Positions 63,212-64,000 of a stretch of DNA of 64,000 nt are shown here, one piece after another. A program made the translations under genes and the position numbers. The notes under the pieces were generated by a model. That model saw only the letters and a list, made by a program, of their open reading frames with translations. It ran no database searches and had not been told where the DNA came from. The stretch is from Desulfovibrio subterraneus (lineage in GTDB: Bacteria; Desulfobacterota; Desulfovibrionia; Desulfovibrionales; Desulfovibrionaceae): positions 1,507,689-1,571,688 of the forward strand of contig NZ_BLVO01000013.1 of NCBI RefSeq assembly GCF_013340285.1, read 5' to 3'. Position 1 is the first letter of the stretch; the number at the start of each line of letters is the position of its first letter.

Positions 63212-63574
63212 CTACTCCGCTCCGTTTCCTGCCAAGGCCTCAACTGCCGAGGCGGCGTCAGGATAAAGGTCCAGAACCTTGTGCAGTTTGATCAATTCAA
63301 GCACCACACGCACCTTCTGCGAAAGACCTCCAATCTTCAGGCGTCCCCCGAGATTCTGCAGTGTACGCAAAGAAGCCACCAACGCTCCAAGACCGGAACT
63401 GTCCAGAAAGCTGACCCCCTGCATATCAAGCACAACATCTTTGCGGCCGGATTCCGCCATCTGACGGATATGCTCTTTCACATCCGAAGCCACGTTGGCG
63501 TCAAAGCGGCCCGCCAGAACCAGCACGGCCACATTCCCCTGAACCTTTTCCCTGATGTCGAAGTCATGTTTCAT
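63212..63574 (-). CDS. STAS-domain anti-sigma-factor antagonist (RsbV/SpoIIAA-like)
   Basis: 120 residues from the ATG at 63574 (AAGGAGA upstream). The STAS fold with VSFLDSSGLGALVASL keeps Asp58-Ser59-Ser60-Gly61, the phosphorylation site used by RsbW-type kinases. The unphosphorylated form normally sequesters the kinase. It lies between the phosphatase and kinase genes. The same Asp-Ser-Ser-Gly motif recurs in the STAS tail of the glycosyltransferase at 42414. Confidence 0.93.
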   Translation of the reverse strand: MKHDFDIREKVQGNVAVLVLAGRFDANVASDVKEHIRQMAESGRKDVVLDMQGVSFLDSSGLGALVASLRTLQNLGGRLKIGGLSQKVRVVLELIKLHKVLDLYPDAASAVEALAGNGAE

Positions 63575-63587
63575 CCCTGTTCTCCTT

Positions 63588-64000
63588 CTATGTTGCAGGA
63601 ATACCAACGCCAAACAAACTGATATCGTCTTCCGCAGCCATATCACTGTAGATGTGGGCCATCTCGTACAAGGCATTCAGCATTTCGCTCACGGGCTTTC
63701 CTGCATGCATTTGAATCACAGTCCGCAGGCGTTCTTCACCAAACTGCTCACCAAACTTGTTTTCCAGCTCAATAATGCCGTCCGTATACATCAGCACTGT
63801 ATCTCCGGCCTCCAGATGGACCTTGCCTTCGTCAAAGGGCAGCACGCCCCCCAGTCCTATAAGCGTCCCACCCTGTTCAAGGCGTTCAAGGCGCCTGTCC
63901 TGACGGACCACATAGGCGAGAGGGTGACCGCCGTTACTGTAGACCATCTCGCCGGTTCGGCCGTTCAGCACCGCATAGAATATGGTGAAGTGCCTGCCAA
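63588..64000 (-). CDS. SpoIIE/RsbU-type PP2C phosphatase, N-terminus outside the window
   Basis: About 136 C-terminal residues are visible; the gene continues past the right edge. HFTIFYAVLNGRTGEMVYSN, the motif GGHPLAYVV, TVLMYTDGIIE and AEDDISLFGVG are typical of the PPM catalytic domain that dephosphorylates STAS antagonists. The conserved metal-binding Asp residues YTDG and DD are present. N-terminal sensory domains, which decide the signal, cannot be seen. Gene order phosphatase-STAS-kinase-wzx suggests one operon. Confidence 0.9.
   Translation of the reverse strand, partial: GRHFTIFYAVLNGRTGEMVYSNGGHPLAYVVRQDRRLERLEQGGTLIGLGGVLPFDEGKVHLEAGDTVLMYTDGIIELENKFGEQFGEERLRTVIQMHAGKPVSEMLNALYEMAHIYSDMAAEDDISLFGVGIPAT

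Overview
The window looks like a chromosomal segment of a GC-rich deltaproteobacterium, most likely a sulfate reducer of the Desulfovibrionaceae. This is an inference from gene content and style: rubrerythrin, an RNA-recognition-motif protein, a miaB-DUF151 pair, small unassigned membrane proteins, and an argF-argG-argH operon. No rRNA or phylogenetic marker was available to confirm it.

Positions 1-29.4 kb are mostly housekeeping and small accessory genes. They include a PfkB kinase cut by the left edge, a one-cysteine heavy-metal-domain protein, miaB and a bifunctional-nuclease gene, a five-EF-hand protein, a PHP hydrolase, an exported adenosine deaminase and an RND pump without partners. 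There follow a pseudo-receiver/TPR protein, darP, two tandem paralogous ~107-residue proteins, an NMT1-PAS-degenerate GGDEF sensor, an MBL hydrolase, an OsmC protein, pgl, a YigZ/IMPACT protein, topB, rubrerythrin, an RRM protein and argH/argG/argF. Two copies of a ~160-bp repeat sit at 8.43-8.63 and 20.84-21.06 kb. Each is flanked by two near-identical copies of the local transcription terminator, as if the element targets terminator hairpins and duplicates them.

Positions 29.6-41.2 kb hold a helically phased array of CATGTCAC-like boxes, three glycosyltransferases, a modular lipoprotein with an LPP20-like partner, a UPF0280 protein, a MerR-like regulator with repeats upstream, tRNA-Thr(CGT) with a clear promoter and terminator, and a protein whose C-terminus resembles a diadenylate cyclase (DAC) domain with altered catalytic motifs. 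A ~670-bp intergenic region with tandem repeats, a near-palindrome and a sigma-54-like site follows.

Positions 41.2-64 kb are one large exopolysaccharide locus of Wzx/Wzy type. Forward genes encode glycosyltransferases, an acetyltransferase, a Wza-like exporter fused to a glycosyltransferase, a Wzz/Wzc-like co-polymerase with a defective Walker A motif, an exported glycoside-hydrolase-like protein, a polymerase candidate, the initiating sugar-phosphate transferase, and a fusion with an inactive-looking second transferase domain. The convergent reverse operon encodes a PP2C/SpoIIE-type phosphatase, a STAS antagonist, an RsbW-like kinase and the Wzx flippase. One glycosyltransferase (42.4 kb) carries a C-terminal STAS domain with an intact Asp-Ser-Ser-Gly site. 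Because no sigma factor is present, the most interesting hypothesis is a partner-switching system that controls polysaccharide assembly directly, with the STAS-tailed glycosyltransferase as a target.
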